From: Thiomonas arsenitoxydans
GTDB lineage: Bacteria > Pseudomonadota > Gammaproteobacteria > Burkholderiales > Burkholderiaceae_C
NCBI RefSeq assembly: GCF_000253115.1
Contig: NC_014145.1
Location: forward strand, 1,488,001-1,552,000
Reading direction: 5' to 3'
Length of the DNA: 64,000 nt
A model generated the notes under the pieces. It ran no database searches, had not been told where the DNA came from, and saw only the letters and a list, made by a program, of their open reading frames with translations. A program made the position numbers and the translations under genes. Shown here in pieces: positions 52,370 through 62,034 of the stretch (position 1 is its first letter; the number at the start of each line of letters is the position of its first letter).

Positions 52370-52509
52370 GACTCAGCTTTCAGAGAATTCAGGATGTATG
52401 GGGACATTGTTGGCCTGCGGTCGCGCGGCGAACATCAGCCGCCAGCGGTTTGAAGACTGAGACAAGGGCGCGTTGATTTGTAGGAAATTTCTGACCCGCG
52501 TGGATCTGT

Positions 52510-53145
52510 TCATGCCAATTCATGGTCGAGGACGTAGCGCACCAGATCGGCGTCGCGCTCGAGGTGCATCTTTTGCATCAGGCGGGTTTTGTGAGTGCTG
52601 ACGGTTTTGACGCTCAAGTGCAGTTCCCGCGCCACTTCGCCCACGGTGCGCCCGGCACCGATGCGCAGCAGCACCTGCAGTTCGCGGTCGCTCAGGGTTT
52701 GATGCGCGGGGGCGTCGGCGGCGGCGCCCTCTTGAAAGTGATGCGCCAACTGCTCGGCGACGGTGGCGGTGAGGTAGCGCTTGCCCTGGGTGGCCGCGCG
52801 GATGGCGTCGAGCAGCACACCTGGCGCGCTGTCTTTGGTGAGATAGCCGGCCGCGCCGCCGCGCAGGGCACGCAGGGCGAACAAATGCTCGGCATGCATG
52901 CTGAGCATGAGCACGGGCAAGCGGGGGTGCGTGGCCTTGATGCGTTTGAGCAGATCGAGGCCGTCGCCGCCGGGCAGAGACACGTCGAGCAGCACCACCT
53001 GCCAGGCGGCATCGCGCAGGGCGTCGAGCGCTGCGGCGGTGTCGCCGCACCAGTGCGGCTGCAGCCCCTCGGCTTCGAGCATGCGAACGAGCCCGGCGCC
53101 CACAAGGGCGTGGTCGTCAACAATGAGCACGCGGGCGGCGTCCAT
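52510..53145 (-). CDS. NarL/FixJ-family response regulator
   Basis: A 211-residue two-domain DNA-binding regulator. Receiver: VLIVDDHALVGAGLVRMLEA, phospho-acceptor Asp54 in VVLLDVSLPGGDG, Ser/Lys switch (MLSMHAE, YLTKDSAPG). The LuxR-type HTH is at the C-terminus: LSDRELQVLLRIGAGRTVGE, VARELHLSVKTVSTHKTRLM. ATG 53145 is chosen; the longer frame to 53367 overlaps the kinase gene. It follows the histidine kinase by 13 bases and is its obvious partner. Target genes unknown. Confidence 0.93.
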   Translation of the reverse strand: MDAARVLIVDDHALVGAGLVRMLEAEGLQPHWCGDTAAALDALRDAAWQVVLLDVSLPGGDGLDLLKRIKATHPRLPVLMLSMHAEHLFALRALRGGAAGYLTKDSAPGVLLDAIRAATQGKRYLTATVAEQLAHHFQEGAAADAPAHQTLSDRELQVLLRIGAGRTVGEVARELHLSVKTVSTHKTRLMQKMHLERDADLVRYVLDHELA

Positions 53146-53158
53146 TTGCGGCTTCGCT

Positions 53159-54292
53159 TCAGGCGGAGATCGGTTTGCCGGAAGTCGGCGCGTCGGCAGG
53201 TGTGCCACGTTCGGTGCAGGGCACGCGCACGCGCAGGGTGGTGCCGTGGTTGGGCACGCTGGCGCAATCGAGCGTGCCGCCGAGCAAATGCGCGCGCTCG
53301 CGCATGCCGCGCAAACCAAAGGATTTTTCGCTGGTCTGCGTGGCCGGGGTGAAGCCCAGCCCGTCATCGACGATGTCGAGCGCGATCAGCCCGGGTGTGC
53401 GGGCCAGGGTGAGTCGAACGGATTTGGCCTGCGCGTGGCGGGCGATATTGGTGAAGGCTTCCTGCGCGATGCGGAAGATCTGGATGGCGGTGAGGTCGTC
53501 CAGCTCACCGGCGCCCTCGATCTGGTGCGAAACGGGAATGCCGTAGCGCTGGCTGAACTCCTCGGCCAGCCAGAGCAGCCCGTCGCTCAGCCCGAGATCG
53601 AGCACGGCGGGCCGGAGCTGGGCTGCGACGCGACGGCCAGCGGCGGTGGCGGCATCCACCAGCTGGGTCATGCTGTTGAGCTGCGCGTCGTCGGGCCCGA
53701 GGCGCCGGCGCAGCAGGCTGATGTCCATTTTCAACGCGGTGAGCAACTGGCCGAGTTCGTCGTGCATGTCGCGGGCGAGGCGGGCACGTTCCTGCTCGCG
53801 TGCGCGCTCCATGTGCGCGGCCATGTCGCGCAGATCGGACTCGCGGCGGCGGGCATGGCTGATGTTGATCATGATGCCGTTCCACTGCACTTGGGTGGCA
53901 TCGAGCCGCTTCACTGCGGCGCGGATGTTGATCCACTTGATCTCGCCCTCGGTGAGGATGCGGCCCTCCCAGTTCCACGGTTCGCCGTGCAGCGCGCTGG
54001 CTTGCACCGAGGCGTGGAAATCGGCCTGATCGGCGGCATGAATTCGCCCGACAAAGGCCGTGCTCGAACGCAGCAGCGCCTGCGCGCTCAGGCCGCAGAC
54101 CATTTGCGCCGATTCACTGGCCTGGGTGAACTGCAACTGCCCGGCGCGCTGGCTGAGCTGGAACACCAGACCGAAGCCGGAGAGCGGATGTGCGGCCCAG
54201 GGCGTATCGTCCGAAGACAGATCTTGAACGGGTGGAGGAGGGCTTTGGAACGGGGGCACGGAGGGCAGCCAGGAGTGGAATTTACATTCCAC
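53159..54292 (-). CDS. NarL-type sensor histidine kinase with PAS domain
   Basis: A 377-residue kinase with no clear membrane segment, so probably cytoplasmic. Residues about 40-145 form a PAS-type sensory domain (EPWNWEGRILTEGEIKWINI and VQWNGIMINISHARRRES). The HisKA_3 box follows with His177 in RLARDMHDELGQLLTALKMD, then a HATPase with EAFTNIARHAQA and VDDGLGF, GLRGMRERA. The start is GTG 54292, inside a perfect inverted repeat, 14 bases after the miaA stop. It appears cotranscribed with mutL and miaA upstream and the NarL regulator downstream. Signal unknown. Confidence 0.9.
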   Translation of the reverse strand: MECKFHSWLPSVPPFQSPPPPVQDLSSDDTPWAAHPLSGFGLVFQLSQRAGQLQFTQASESAQMVCGLSAQALLRSSTAFVGRIHAADQADFHASVQASALHGEPWNWEGRILTEGEIKWINIRAAVKRLDATQVQWNGIMINISHARRRESDLRDMAAHMERAREQERARLARDMHDELGQLLTALKMDISLLRRRLGPDDAQLNSMTQLVDAATAAGRRVAAQLRPAVLDLGLSDGLLWLAEEFSQRYGIPVSHQIEGAGELDDLTAIQIFRIAQEAFTNIARHAQAKSVRLTLARTPGLIALDIVDDGLGFTPATQTSEKSFGLRGMRERAHLLGGTLDCASVPNHGTTLRVRVPCTERGTPADAPTSGKPISA

Positions 54293-54293
54293 T
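54274..54293. repeat. Inverted repeat over the histidine kinase start codon
   Basis: AGTGGAAT (54274-54281) and ATTCCACT (54286-54293) form a perfect 8-bp stem with loop TTAC. The GTG start (54290-54292) lies in one arm, so the hairpin could limit translation initiation. Confidence 0.7.
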
Positions 54294-54306
54294 TAACGGC
54301 GCGCCC

Positions 54307-55236
54307 TCAGAAAACTTGAATTCTCAGCGGTTCGAGACAGTCGTAAATCTGCCGCTGGGGCATGGAGCGCAGCCAGGTGAGCTGGCGTTTGGCGAGCTGG
54401 CGGGTGGCGGCGATGGCCTGCTCGCGGAACTGCTCGGCGCTGATGTCGCCGTCCAGGTAATGCCAGGCCTGGCGGTAGCCCACGGCGCGGATCGAGGGCA
54501 GCGCGGGGCTGAGGTCGCCGCGTTGGCGAAGGACGCGCATTTCGTCGAGAAAACCGGCGGCCAGCATCTGCTCGAATCGTTGGGCGATGCGCGCGTGCAG
54601 CACGCTGCGATCAGAAGGTTCCAGCGAGAGGATGCGCAGGGGCAAGGGGTCGTCATCCGCGCGCCCGGCAGCCAGATGCGCCGAGAGAGGCCGACCGCTG
54701 AGTTGCCACACTTCCAGCGCGCGCTGGATGCGCTGGGCGTCGCCCGGAGCAAGGCGGGCCGCGGTGACCGGATCGACTTCGGCCAGCCGGGCGTGCAGCG
54801 CGGGCCAGCCGAGCCGGGCGGCCTCGGCGTCGAGTTCGGCGCGCACGGCAGGATCGGCCTGCGGCAGTTCGGACAGGCCGGACTGCAGCGCCTTGAGGTA
54901 GAGCAGGGTGCCGCCGACGATCAGGGGCTGGGCGCCGCGCTGGCGAATTTCTTGGATAAGCCGGCGCGCGTCCGCAGCGAATTGCGCCGCGCTATAGCTT
55001 TGCGACGGGTCGAGGATGTCGAGCAGGTGGTGCACGGCCTGGGCGCGCTCGTCAGCGCCGGGCTTGGCGGTGCCGATATCCATGCCGCGATAGACCAGCG
55101 CCGAGTCCATGCTGATGAGTTCCACGGTTTTGCCGCGCTGTCGGGCCTGCTGGACGAGTTGCAAAGCCGCGGCGGTTTTGCCGCTGGCAGTCGGGCCGAC
55201 GAGGCAGAGAACAGGCTGTGGGGTTTGTTGAGTCAC
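54307..55236 (-). CDS. miaA: tRNA dimethylallyltransferase MiaA
   Basis: Transfers a dimethylallyl group to N6 of A37 in tRNAs that read U-starting codons. The 309-residue product shows the P-loop [17 protein letters not shown], the substrate-binding [39 protein letters not shown] and [15 protein letters not shown], and the C-terminal [13 protein letters not shown] and [14 protein letters not shown]. The start is GTG 55236, four bases after the mutL stop; the mutL-miaA order is conserved in many proteobacteria. It ends 14 bases before a histidine kinase gene. Confidence 0.97.
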   Translation of the reverse strand: MTQQTPQPVLCLVGPTASGKTAAALQLVQQARQRGKTVELISMDSALVYRGMDIGTAKPGADERAQAVHHLLDILDPSQSYSAAQFAADARRLIQEIRQRGAQPLIVGGTLLYLKALQSGLSELPQADPAVRAELDAEAARLGWPALHARLAEVDPVTAARLAPGDAQRIQRALEVWQLSGRPLSAHLAAGRADDDPLPLRILSLEPSDRSVLHARIAQRFEQMLAAGFLDEMRVLRQRGDLSPALPSIRAVGYRQAWHYLDGDISAEQFREQAIAATRQLAKRQLTWLRSMPQRQIYDCLEPLRIQVF

Positions 55237-55240
55237 GGCT

Positions 55241-57082
55241 TTAGCGCCCGCGCAGGAACAGGGCGTCGAGGTCGGCCAGGCCGATCTGCCGCCAGGTGGG
55301 GCGGCCGTGGTTGCACTGGTCGGCGCGTTCGGTGCGCTCCATATCGCGCAGCAGGCCGTTCATTTCTGCGAGCGTGAGCTGTCGGTTGGCGCGCACCGCG
55401 CCGTGGCAGGCCATGCTAGAGAGCAGGGCGTTGCGCCGCTCCTGAAGGCGGCTGCTGGTGCCTTGCGAAATGAGATCGGCCAGCAAACCGCGAGCCAGGC
55501 GAATGGGGTCGGCGTGCGCCAGCAGCGTGGGCGTGGCGCGCACCACCAGGCTGCTGGGGCCGGCCCGGTCGAGCTCGACGCCGAGCGACCGTAGGGCATC
55601 GGCATGATCTTCCGCCGCGCCCATTTCGGCATCGCTCGCGGCGAACGCGGCCGGGATCAGCAAGGGTTGCACCGCCACCGGCGCATCGGCCTGTTCCGCA
55701 GCTTTTAGCCGTTCGTACACGATGCGCTCGTGCGCGGCGTGCATGTCCACGATCACCAGTCCGTGGCGGTTCTGCGCCAGTATGTAAATGCCCAGAAGCT
55801 GCGCCAGGGCGAAGCCGAGGGGAAAGTCGTCAGGCTGCGCGGCGGCTAGGTCGGTGGCTTGCGCATAGGGGCGCGGCGCGGCGCTGTCCTGTGCCTGCAA
55901 GGGCGCAGCGTCCGCCGTTGCCAAGGGGGCATAAGCGCGCGAGAGCGCGTCCCAGGGGATCGGGCTAGGGCTCGGCCTCGCCACGCCGAAGGCAAGCGCG
56001 GCAGTCGTGGGCAGAGCGGAAGGCGGCTGTTCCCACGCGGCGGGCGGTGCGGAGGGATGCGAGGAAGACGCCTCACCGCCCGCCCGGGCCAGCACCTGCT
56101 CGACGGCATGACGCACGGCCTGATGCACGGCGGAGCTGTCGCGGAACCGGACTTCCGACTTGGCCGGGTGCACATTCACATCGACCAGCTCAGACGGCAG
56201 ATCGAGCAGCAGGGCGTACTGCGGCTGCAAGGCGCCGTGCAGCACGTCGGCGTATGCGGCGCGCACGCCGTGGGCCACGGTGCGGTCGCGCACCCAGCGG
56301 TTGTTGACAATGATGTGCTGCACATCGGCACGGGCGCGCGCCGCGGTGGGTTTGCAGATCAGCCCGCGTACGGCAAGCGGACCGATCTGGGCGGAGACGG
56401 GCAGGGCGTGCGCGCTGAAGGCCTCTCCCAGCACGGCGGCGAGACGATCGAGCCCGTGCGGCGAAGGGTCGCGCTCGAATTGCAGCTTGAGTTGCCCGTC
56501 ATGCCAAAGCCGCAGGGCGATCTGGGGATGGGCGATGGCGGTGCGCTTGAACACGTCGGCGCACCAGGCGTATTCCGTCTGCGGCGATTTGAGAAATTTG
56601 CGGCGCGCCGGCAGGTTGAAAAACAACTGACGCAAGGTCACGCGGGTGCCCTGTTGCGCCGCTGTGGGTTGCACCGCGGCGACCTGACCTGCGCTGGCGT
56701 GAATGCGCGCCCCATCGGCCCCGGCGCGGCGGCTGATGATCTCGATTTCGGCCACGGCAGCCATGGCCGCGAGCGCCTCGCCGCGGAAGCCGAGATGCGC
56801 GGCGTGGTGCAATTCGTCGAGATCGGCGATTTTGCTGGTGGCGTGGCGCAGCAGTGCCAGGGGCAACTCTTCGGCCGGAATGCCGCAACCATCATCTTCG
56901 ACCTGCACGCTGCCCAGCCCGCCTTGTTCGAGGCGCACGGTGAGAGCGCTGGCGCCCGAATCGATGGCGTTGTCGAGCAGTTCGCGCAGGGCCGAAGCCG
57001 GGCGTTCGATAACTTCGCCGGCGGCAATCTGGCTGATGAGCACGTCCGGCAGCGGACGAATCGGGCGTTGGGGTTGCAGCAA
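55241..57082 (-). CDS. mutL: DNA mismatch repair protein MutL
   Basis: MutL couples mismatch recognition by MutS to strand incision. The 613-residue product has the GHKL ATPase N-terminus: [53 protein letters not shown] and GFRGEALAA, then [21 protein letters not shown] Pro/Ala-rich linker (about 330-400) leads to the C-terminal dimerisation domain with [20 protein letters not shown] and [20 protein letters not shown]. There is no DQHAxxE-type endonuclease site; the segment [18 protein letters not shown] lacks the needed QHA, as expected for an organism with a separate incision enzyme. Confidence 0.97.
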   Translation of the reverse strand: MLQPQRPIRPLPDVLISQIAAGEVIERPASALRELLDNAIDSGASALTVRLEQGGLGSVQVEDDGCGIPAEELPLALLRHATSKIADLDELHHAAHLGFRGEALAAMAAVAEIEIISRRAGADGARIHASAGQVAAVQPTAAQQGTRVTLRQLFFNLPARRKFLKSPQTEYAWCADVFKRTAIAHPQIALRLWHDGQLKLQFERDPSPHGLDRLAAVLGEAFSAHALPVSAQIGPLAVRGLICKPTAARARADVQHIIVNNRWVRDRTVAHGVRAAYADVLHGALQPQYALLLDLPSELVDVNVHPAKSEVRFRDSSAVHQAVRHAVEQVLARAGGEASSSHPSAPPAAWEQPPSALPTTAALAFGVARPSPSPIPWDALSRAYAPLATADAAPLQAQDSAAPRPYAQATDLAAAQPDDFPLGFALAQLLGIYILAQNRHGLVIVDMHAAHERIVYERLKAAEQADAPVAVQPLLIPAAFAASDAEMGAAEDHADALRSLGVELDRAGPSSLVVRATPTLLAHADPIRLARGLLADLISQGTSSRLQERRNALLSSMACHGAVRANRQLTLAEMNGLLRDMERTERADQCNHGRPTWRQIGLADLDALFLRGR

Positions 57083-57130
57083 GGCAGGGATACGGAAAGG
57101 GTGGCGAGGCCGCAGCGTGGCGGCGGCCGT

Positions 57131-57145
57131 CCCCTCGTTGAGGGG
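57131..57145. other. Hairpin in the mutL-dedA divergent region
   Basis: CCCCTC (57131-57136) and GAGGGG (57140-57145) with loop GTT form a strong stem in the 233-base gap between divergent mutL and the DedA gene. No T-run. Apart from this the gap shows no recognised feature. Confidence 0.4.
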
Positions 57146-57315
57146 CTTGGAGACGGATCAACGAGAGGAGAAACGACAAGTCAGCTCAGTATACTTTTCA
57201 GGCTGTGCGTAGGCCCATAGCGCTCGGTGGCGCTCAGCCCCGGCTCAGTTTTCTGGCGCAGCATCTGCGTCTTCGGCCTTTCATAGGCTCTCTTCCGGCT
57301 TTCAGCCCAAACCGC

Positions 57316-57960
57316 ATGGATCCCCACGCTCTTATCGACCTCATTCTGCACTTCGACGTGCATCTGGCGCAGTTCATCGCGGCGTATGGCCCCTGGGTGT
57401 ACGGGCTGCTCTTCGGCATTGTGTTCGTCGAAACCGGGCTGGTGATCATGCCGTTTCTGCCGGGCGACTCGATGTTGTTCGTGGTGGGCGCGTTTGCGGC
57501 CACCGGGGCGCTCAGCCTGCCGGGGGTGATCGCCGTGCTCTGGCTAGGCGCCGTGCTGGGCGACAGCCTCAATTACCAGATCGGCAAGGCCATCGGCCAT
57601 AAGGTTTTTTCGTGGCCGGACTCACGCTGGTTCAACCGCCGCGCCTTTGAAAAGGCGCACGCCTTTTACGAAAAATATGGCGGCATCACCATCGTGGCAG
57701 CACGGTTCATGCCCTTCATTCGGACCTTCGCCCCGTTTGTGGCGGGCGTGGCCGAGATGTCGTATGGCAAGTTTCTGGCCTACAACATGCTTGGCGCCAC
57801 ACTCTGGACGGGGCTGCTGGTCATGGCGGGTTATCTGTTCGGCAACATTCCGTGGATCAAACACAATTTGGGTGTCATGACCATTGCCATCATCGTGCTG
57901 TCGCTGCTACCCGCGGTGTGGGGTTGGTGGAAATCACGTCGGCAGGTGTCGGCGGTCTGA
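57316..57960 (+). CDS. DedA-family membrane protein
   Basis: A 214-residue inner-membrane protein of the DedA/SNARE-associated family, members of which flip or transport undecaprenyl phosphate or other lipids. It contains FVETGLVIMPFLPGDSMLFV, the E-x-x-x-P-x-P-G-E/D-type motif, NYQIGKAIGHKVF, and FMPFIRTFAPFVAGVAEMSY with the conserved Arg. At least four hydrophobic segments are visible. ATG 57316 is preferred over an upstream GTG frame that lacks family similarity. Divergent from mutL and convergent with lexA. Confidence 0.92.
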   Translation: MDPHALIDLILHFDVHLAQFIAAYGPWVYGLLFGIVFVETGLVIMPFLPGDSMLFVVGAFAATGALSLPGVIAVLWLGAVLGDSLNYQIGKAIGHKVFSWPDSRWFNRRAFEKAHAFYEKYGGITIVAARFMPFIRTFAPFVAGVAEMSYGKFLAYNMLGATLWTGLLVMAGYLFGNIPWIKHNLGVMTIAIIVLSLLPAVWGWWKSRRQVSAV

Positions 57961-58011
57961 AGCGGCGCACTGACGCAAACGCTTACCTGCTGGTTGTGCG
58001 CGCTGTGAACT

Positions 58012-58743
58012 TCATTGCAGCGAGCCGCGCAGCAGGCCGACGGCGAGTCCCTCAATGGCGAAGGGCTGGCTGGCATCGACGCGGATGGGGGCGAACTCGG
58101 GGTTGGCCGGTAGAAGCTCGATGTGATCGGCCTGCAGGCGCAGGCGCTTGACCGTGACCTCATCGCCGATGCGGGCCACCACGATCTGTCCGCTTTGCGC
58201 CGTCTGGCTGCTTTTGACGGCCAGCATGTCGCCGTCGAGAATGCCGGCATCGCGCATGCTCATGCCGCGAACCTTGAGCAGATAGTCAGGGCGCACCGAG
58301 AAGGCGCCGGGATCGACGTTGAGCGTCTGCTCGATATGCTCTTGCGCGAGGATGGGATGCCCCGCAGCGACGCGACCGACCAGCGGCAGGCAGAGCTGCT
58401 CGGCGCCAGGCAGCGCGAGCTGCAGCCCATGGGAGAGATCCGCGCGCAAGCCACTCGCACGCCCCCCCATGGCGCCGGAGGTTTTCCCGGACGTTGTCGT
58501 CGACGGCGAGGCGCGCTGCGATTCGGTGATGCGAATGCCGCGCGACGCTCCGGGCGTCAGCTCGATCACGCCCTTACGGGCGAGCGCCTGCAAATGATCT
58601 TCTGCCGCATTGGCCGAGCGGAATCCCAGCTTTGCGGCGATTTCGGCCCGGGTGGGCGGGTAGCCCAGTTCGCGCACGGAGGCGGTGATGAGATCGAGAA
58701 TTTCCTGCTGACGAGGGGTGAGTTTCGAGATGAGACGGCGCAT
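58012..58743 (-). CDS. lexA: SOS repressor LexA
   Basis: Represses DNA-damage genes and cleaves itself when RecA is activated. The 243-residue product has the winged-helix DNA-binding domain ([56 protein letters not shown]). A linker of about 35 residues is longer than in E. coli LexA (202 aa). The cleavage site is Ala-Gly in [12 protein letters not shown], the catalytic Ser is in [16 protein letters not shown] and the Lys in [12 protein letters not shown]. The start ATG 58743 gives the family N-terminus [14 protein letters not shown] canonical SOS box lies about 150 bases upstream. Confidence 0.97.
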   Translation of the reverse strand: MRRLISKLTPRQQEILDLITASVRELGYPPTRAEIAAKLGFRSANAAEDHLQALARKGVIELTPGASRGIRITESQRASPSTTTSGKTSGAMGGRASGLRADLSHGLQLALPGAEQLCLPLVGRVAAGHPILAQEHIEQTLNVDPGAFSVRPDYLLKVRGMSMRDAGILDGDMLAVKSSQTAQSGQIVVARIGDEVTVKRLRLQADHIELLPANPEFAPIRVDASQPFAIEGLAVGLLRGSLQ

Positions 58744-58891
58744 GCGTGGGCTCCGGCAGTTGCACAATAAGTCAGTTTGATGGGCGAGACCGATGGGCAA
58801 GGCTGATGGACGAGTTCGCCATGCGAGCCATGTCATCTTTTGGCCATGAAGACGCCCTGATCAGGCTTCCAGCTTGATGATTTTCACAGCA

Positions 58892-58907
58892 CTGTAAATC
58901 AAAACAG
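58892..58907. promoter_or_regulatory. LexA-binding SOS box
   Basis: CTGTAAATCAAAACAG fits CTGT-N8-ACAG exactly. It lies in the divergent region between lexA (start 58743) and the asparaginase gene (start 58931). LexA autoregulation is the expected function; its edge is only 23 bases from the asparaginase start, so that gene might also be affected. Confidence 0.85.
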
Positions 58908-58930
58908 TCTTTCTGCAAAGAGATTCACAC

Positions 58931-59893
58931 ATGACCGATTCTTTTTCTCGCGCGGCCTTGCCGCAGATTGTGGTGTTGGGAACAGGGGGCACGATCGCGG
59001 GCGCCGCGACGGGCGACCCCAGTCTGCCGGGTTATACCGCCGGGGTTTTGGGGGTCGACGCGCTGCTACAAAGCGTGCCGGCACTCGGTCGCCTGGCGCA
59101 AATCCACACCGAGCAGGTGGCCAACCTCGACAGTAAGGACATGACCTTCGCGGTCTGGACGCAGTTGGCCGAACGCGTGGCCTACTGGCTGGCGCAGCCG
59201 CAAATTCAGGCCTGCGTCATCACCCACGGCACCGACACGCTGGAAGAAACCGCCTACTTCCTGCGTTTGGTGCTGGATACCGACAAGCCGGTGATCCTGA
59301 CTGCTGCCATGCGTCCAGCCACCGCGCTGAACGCCGACGGCCCGCAGAACCTGCTCGATGCCGTGCGGGTGGCCGTGCATCCGGCAGCGCGGGGGCTGGG
59401 CGTGGTCTGTGTGTTGCACGGCGTGGTGCATGCCGCTCGCGACGTGACCAAGGCGAATACGCACGCGGTGGAAGCGTTTTCATCCGGCGAGCGCGGCCCG
59501 CTGGGTGAGGTTGACGGTGAGGCCTTGCGGCTTTGGCGACAACCCGTGCCGGAGGCAGGGGCGCCGTTTCCCCTACCTGCTGCGAGCGAGTGGCCGCGGG
59601 TGGAGTTGCTTACCAATGCGGCGGGCAGCGATAGTGCACTGGTGTGCTGCCTGATTTCGAGCACGGCGCTTCAGCCCCGATTGGGCGGACTGGTCGTGGC
59701 CGGCACCGGGGGCGGCACGGTGCACCGCGAACTCGAAGCCGCGCTGCGCTGGGCCGAACAGCAGGGCGTGCGGGTGAGGGTGGCGTCACGCGTCGGCCCG
59801 GTACGCGGCGGCGCCGATGATGGCCTCAATGCGGTGAAGCTGCGGGTGCGGCTGCTGCTGGAACTGGCCGCCCAGAACCAAGCAGAGCGCTGA
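58931..59893 (+). CDS. L-asparaginase
   Basis: Hydrolyses L-asparagine to aspartate and ammonia. The 320-residue product carries both active-site motifs of the bacterial asparaginase family: VLGTGGTIAG (first Thr) and ITHGTDTLEETAYFL (second Thr-Asp pair), with ILTAAMRPATALNADGPQNL. The C-terminal substrate region includes GLVVAGTGGGTVHRELEAAL and ASRVGPVRGG. No signal peptide is visible, suggesting a cytoplasmic enzyme. It is divergent from lexA. A terminator-like hairpin follows. Confidence 0.94.
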   Translation: MTDSFSRAALPQIVVLGTGGTIAGAATGDPSLPGYTAGVLGVDALLQSVPALGRLAQIHTEQVANLDSKDMTFAVWTQLAERVAYWLAQPQIQACVITHGTDTLEETAYFLRLVLDTDKPVILTAAMRPATALNADGPQNLLDAVRVAVHPAARGLGVVCVLHGVVHAARDVTKANTHAVEAFSSGERGPLGEVDGEALRLWRQPVPEAGAPFPLPAASEWPRVELLTNAAGSDSALVCCLISSTALQPRLGGLVVAGTGGGTVHRELEAALRWAEQQGVRVRVASRVGPVRGGADDGLNAVKLRVRLLLELAAQNQAER

Positions 59894-59925
59894 ACCCGGA
59901 TGTTCTCTCGGCGGGGCCAATTGAT

Positions 59926-59959
59926 CCCCACCGGGGGCAGAAAGCTTGGGCCGGTGGGG
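59926..59959 (+). terminator. Strong hairpin downstream of the asparaginase gene
   Basis: CCCCACCGG (59926-59934) and CCGGTGGGG (59951-59959) form a perfect 9-bp stem with a 16-base loop, 33 bases after the stop codon. No T-run follows. The remaining bases to 60151 show no gene or other feature I can support. Confidence 0.45.
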
Positions 59960-60151
59960 CGAAAGAGCGGGGGGGCGATTCCTCACCCTATTCGATTCAG
60001 CCGCTTTGCAGAGAACTTAGGGTTGATCGACCAAGGTAAGGTTGCGCCGCACCGGGTTTGGATACCTACAGCGGGCGTCCTCGTGCGTGAGCGCATGAGA
60101 GGCAAAATAGGGCAAAACGCCCTGTAGTCAGGTGTGCGGTTGTCACCGACA

Positions 60152-60940
60152 TTACTGCGCAAGAGTGCTGGCCTGGGTTTCGCCGACCAGCGATTCATAG
60201 CTGGAATAGAACGACAAGATGTAGGCCAGAAAAATGGCGATTGCCACGGGCATGCTGAGCATGGCGGCCAGGGTTTCACTGGCGCCAAGCAGGCTGGCGA
60301 CGAGCATGATGAGCGTGGGCAGGCTGAGAAAGAGCAGCAACCATTGCACCGCATAGAGCGCAAACGCCTTGATGTTGCGCACGCACAGTACGAAGCTGAA
60401 AAACAGCGCCTTGATCGGCGGCATGGCGTGCCAGGCCACCAGCGGCGGGGCGAGCCAGAAGGCGAGCGAGACGGGGATATACGCCAGAGTGGCGGCTATG
60501 GCGCCCAGGCGCAGGCTGCCGTCGGCGATGGCGCTGGCCGGCGGTTTGTCACCGAGCAGCAGCAGGCGCAGCATGGCGCCGCCGTCGAACAGGCTGCCGA
60601 CTCCGAGCACCAGAATGACGGCGAGGGTGTAGAGCACGCCCAGCATCACCATGCTGCGCAGCGCCTGCGGGCCGCTGCGAAAACCGGTGAGCAGCACCGT
60701 GGGCCAAAGCGGCTGTTTTTGCGCGACCTGGCGGCTGGCTTGCATGAAGCCCAGGGTGCCGAACTGCACCACGAACAGCGGAAACACCAGGCCGATGATG
60801 GGCAGCGCCGAGACGAATCCGGTGACGACGATATAGGCCACGATCATCAACAGCGCCGCCCAGGGCTGCAGCGCCAGACGGCGAAAGCCGCTTTGCACCC
60901 AGAGCAGGCCCTCGCGGGCAGAGACGGTACGCAGTTGCAT
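60152..60940 (-). CDS. BPSS1780-family membrane protein
   Basis: A 262-residue polytopic inner-membrane protein with about five or six hydrophobic segments (AALLMIVAYIVVTGFVSALP, IIGLVFPLFVVQFGTLGFMQ, VMLGVLYTLAVILVLGVGSL, LFLSLPTLIMLVASLLG, MLSMPVAIAIFLAYILSFYS). It matches the look of a family conserved in Burkholderiales beside thrB and polA, whose function is unknown. It follows thrB by 78 bases on the same strand and is probably the last gene of that operon. Confidence 0.82.
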   Translation of the reverse strand: MQLRTVSAREGLLWVQSGFRRLALQPWAALLMIVAYIVVTGFVSALPIIGLVFPLFVVQFGTLGFMQASRQVAQKQPLWPTVLLTGFRSGPQALRSMVMLGVLYTLAVILVLGVGSLFDGGAMLRLLLLGDKPPASAIADGSLRLGAIAATLAYIPVSLAFWLAPPLVAWHAMPPIKALFFSFVLCVRNIKAFALYAVQWLLLFLSLPTLIMLVASLLGASETLAAMLSMPVAIAIFLAYILSFYSSYESLVGETQASTLAQ

Positions 60941-61018
60941 GGCGAAAGACGATGAAAGGTGAAGAGCCGAAGAAGAGAGCCCAAGAAGGGAGCCGACATG
61001 GTATCGGCAGGCCCGGGC

Positions 61019-61960
61019 TCAGGCTGACGCGATGCGCTGACGCAGCACGCGCTCGAAGTGGATGGGGTCGTGCGGGGTGAGCAAGTGGGCGTCGCGCGGC
61101 AGGTGATAGTCGGCCAGACGCGAGGTCCAAAAACGCAGCGCGGCCGCGCGCAGGGCGTCGGGCAGCAAGCGGTGTTCGGCATCGCTCATGGAGCGTACGG
61201 CGAGGTAGGCGTTCAGCAAGGCGTCAAAGCGGACCGCGTCAAACTCGCCTGTCTGCAGGTGAATGCACCAGTCGTTGAGCGCCACGGCCAGATCGAACAA
61301 CCAGGTATCGACCCCGGCGAAGTAAAAGTCGAACACGCCGGAGAGCGTATCCCCCTCGAACAGCACGTTGTCGCGAAACAGATCGGCGTGAACCGCGCTG
61401 CGCGGCAGCGCGGCATAAGCGGGCGATGCGGCGACCTCAGTCTGGTGCGCAAGCTCAGTGCTGATGAGGGTGCGTTGATCGGCGGTGAGATAGGGCAGGA
61501 TGTCGGGGATGGTGCGGGTTTGCCAGGCGAGCCCGCGCAGATTGGGTTGCGTGCCCGCGTAGTCGCGTGCGGCCAGATGCATGCGTGCCAGCCAGTGCCC
61601 CACTTGCGCGCAGTGCACCGGCTCGGGCTGCAGCTGGCTGCGGCCTTGCAGGCGCGTGACCAGCGCGGCGGGTTTGCCTTTGAGGGTGTGCAAGGTCTGG
61701 CCCTGCCGGTCGGGCATGGGGTCGGGTACGGGAATGCCATGCGCGGCCAGATGGTGCATCAGCCCGAGGTAGAACGGCAACTGCTCGGCCTGCAGGCGCT
61801 CGAACAGGGTGAGCACGAACCGGCCCTGTGTGGTGCTCAGGAAATAGTTGGTGTTTTCGATCCCGCTGGCGATGCCTTGCAGGTCGGTGCGTGTGCCCAG
61901 ATCGAAGCGGTCCAGCCAGGAGTCGACCTCTGCTGCGTCGAGCGGTGTGAAAACGGCCAT
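61019..61960 (-). CDS. thrB: Homoserine kinase ThrB (aminoglycoside phosphotransferase-fold type)
   Basis: Phosphorylates homoserine in threonine biosynthesis. The 313-residue product is the APH-like type found in beta- and alphaproteobacteria, not the GHMP type of E. coli. It starts MAVFTPLDAAEVDSWLDRFD and shows GIENTNYFLSTTQGRFVLTL, AALPRSAVHADLFRDNVLFE (catalytic HxDxxxxN loop) and GVFDFYFAGVDTWLFDLAVA (metal-binding DFY). ATG 61960 gives the family N-terminus; the longer frame to 62059 is not supported. Confidence 0.95.
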   Translation of the reverse strand: MAVFTPLDAAEVDSWLDRFDLGTRTDLQGIASGIENTNYFLSTTQGRFVLTLFERLQAEQLPFYLGLMHHLAAHGIPVPDPMPDRQGQTLHTLKGKPAALVTRLQGRSQLQPEPVHCAQVGHWLARMHLAARDYAGTQPNLRGLAWQTRTIPDILPYLTADQRTLISTELAHQTEVAASPAYAALPRSAVHADLFRDNVLFEGDTLSGVFDFYFAGVDTWLFDLAVALNDWCIHLQTGEFDAVRFDALLNAYLAVRSMSDAEHRLLPDALRAAALRFWTSRLADYHLPRDAHLLTPHDPIHFERVLRQRIASA

Positions 61961-62034
61961 GAACGGGATGGGGAAAGAAAAGGCAGGCTGGAAAAGCAGG
62001 TTGAGCGAGCAGGTTGAGCGGTCAGCTCGTCGGT

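Noticed and set aside
52510..53367. Longer start (to 53367) for the NarL regulator
   Set aside because: The extra 74 residues overlap the kinase gene and are low-complexity; ATG 53145 gives the exact receiver N-terminus.
59894..60151. Small ORF at 59900-60127 after the asparaginase gene
   Set aside because: No ribosome site, no family resemblance, and it reads through a strong hairpin; treated as non-coding.
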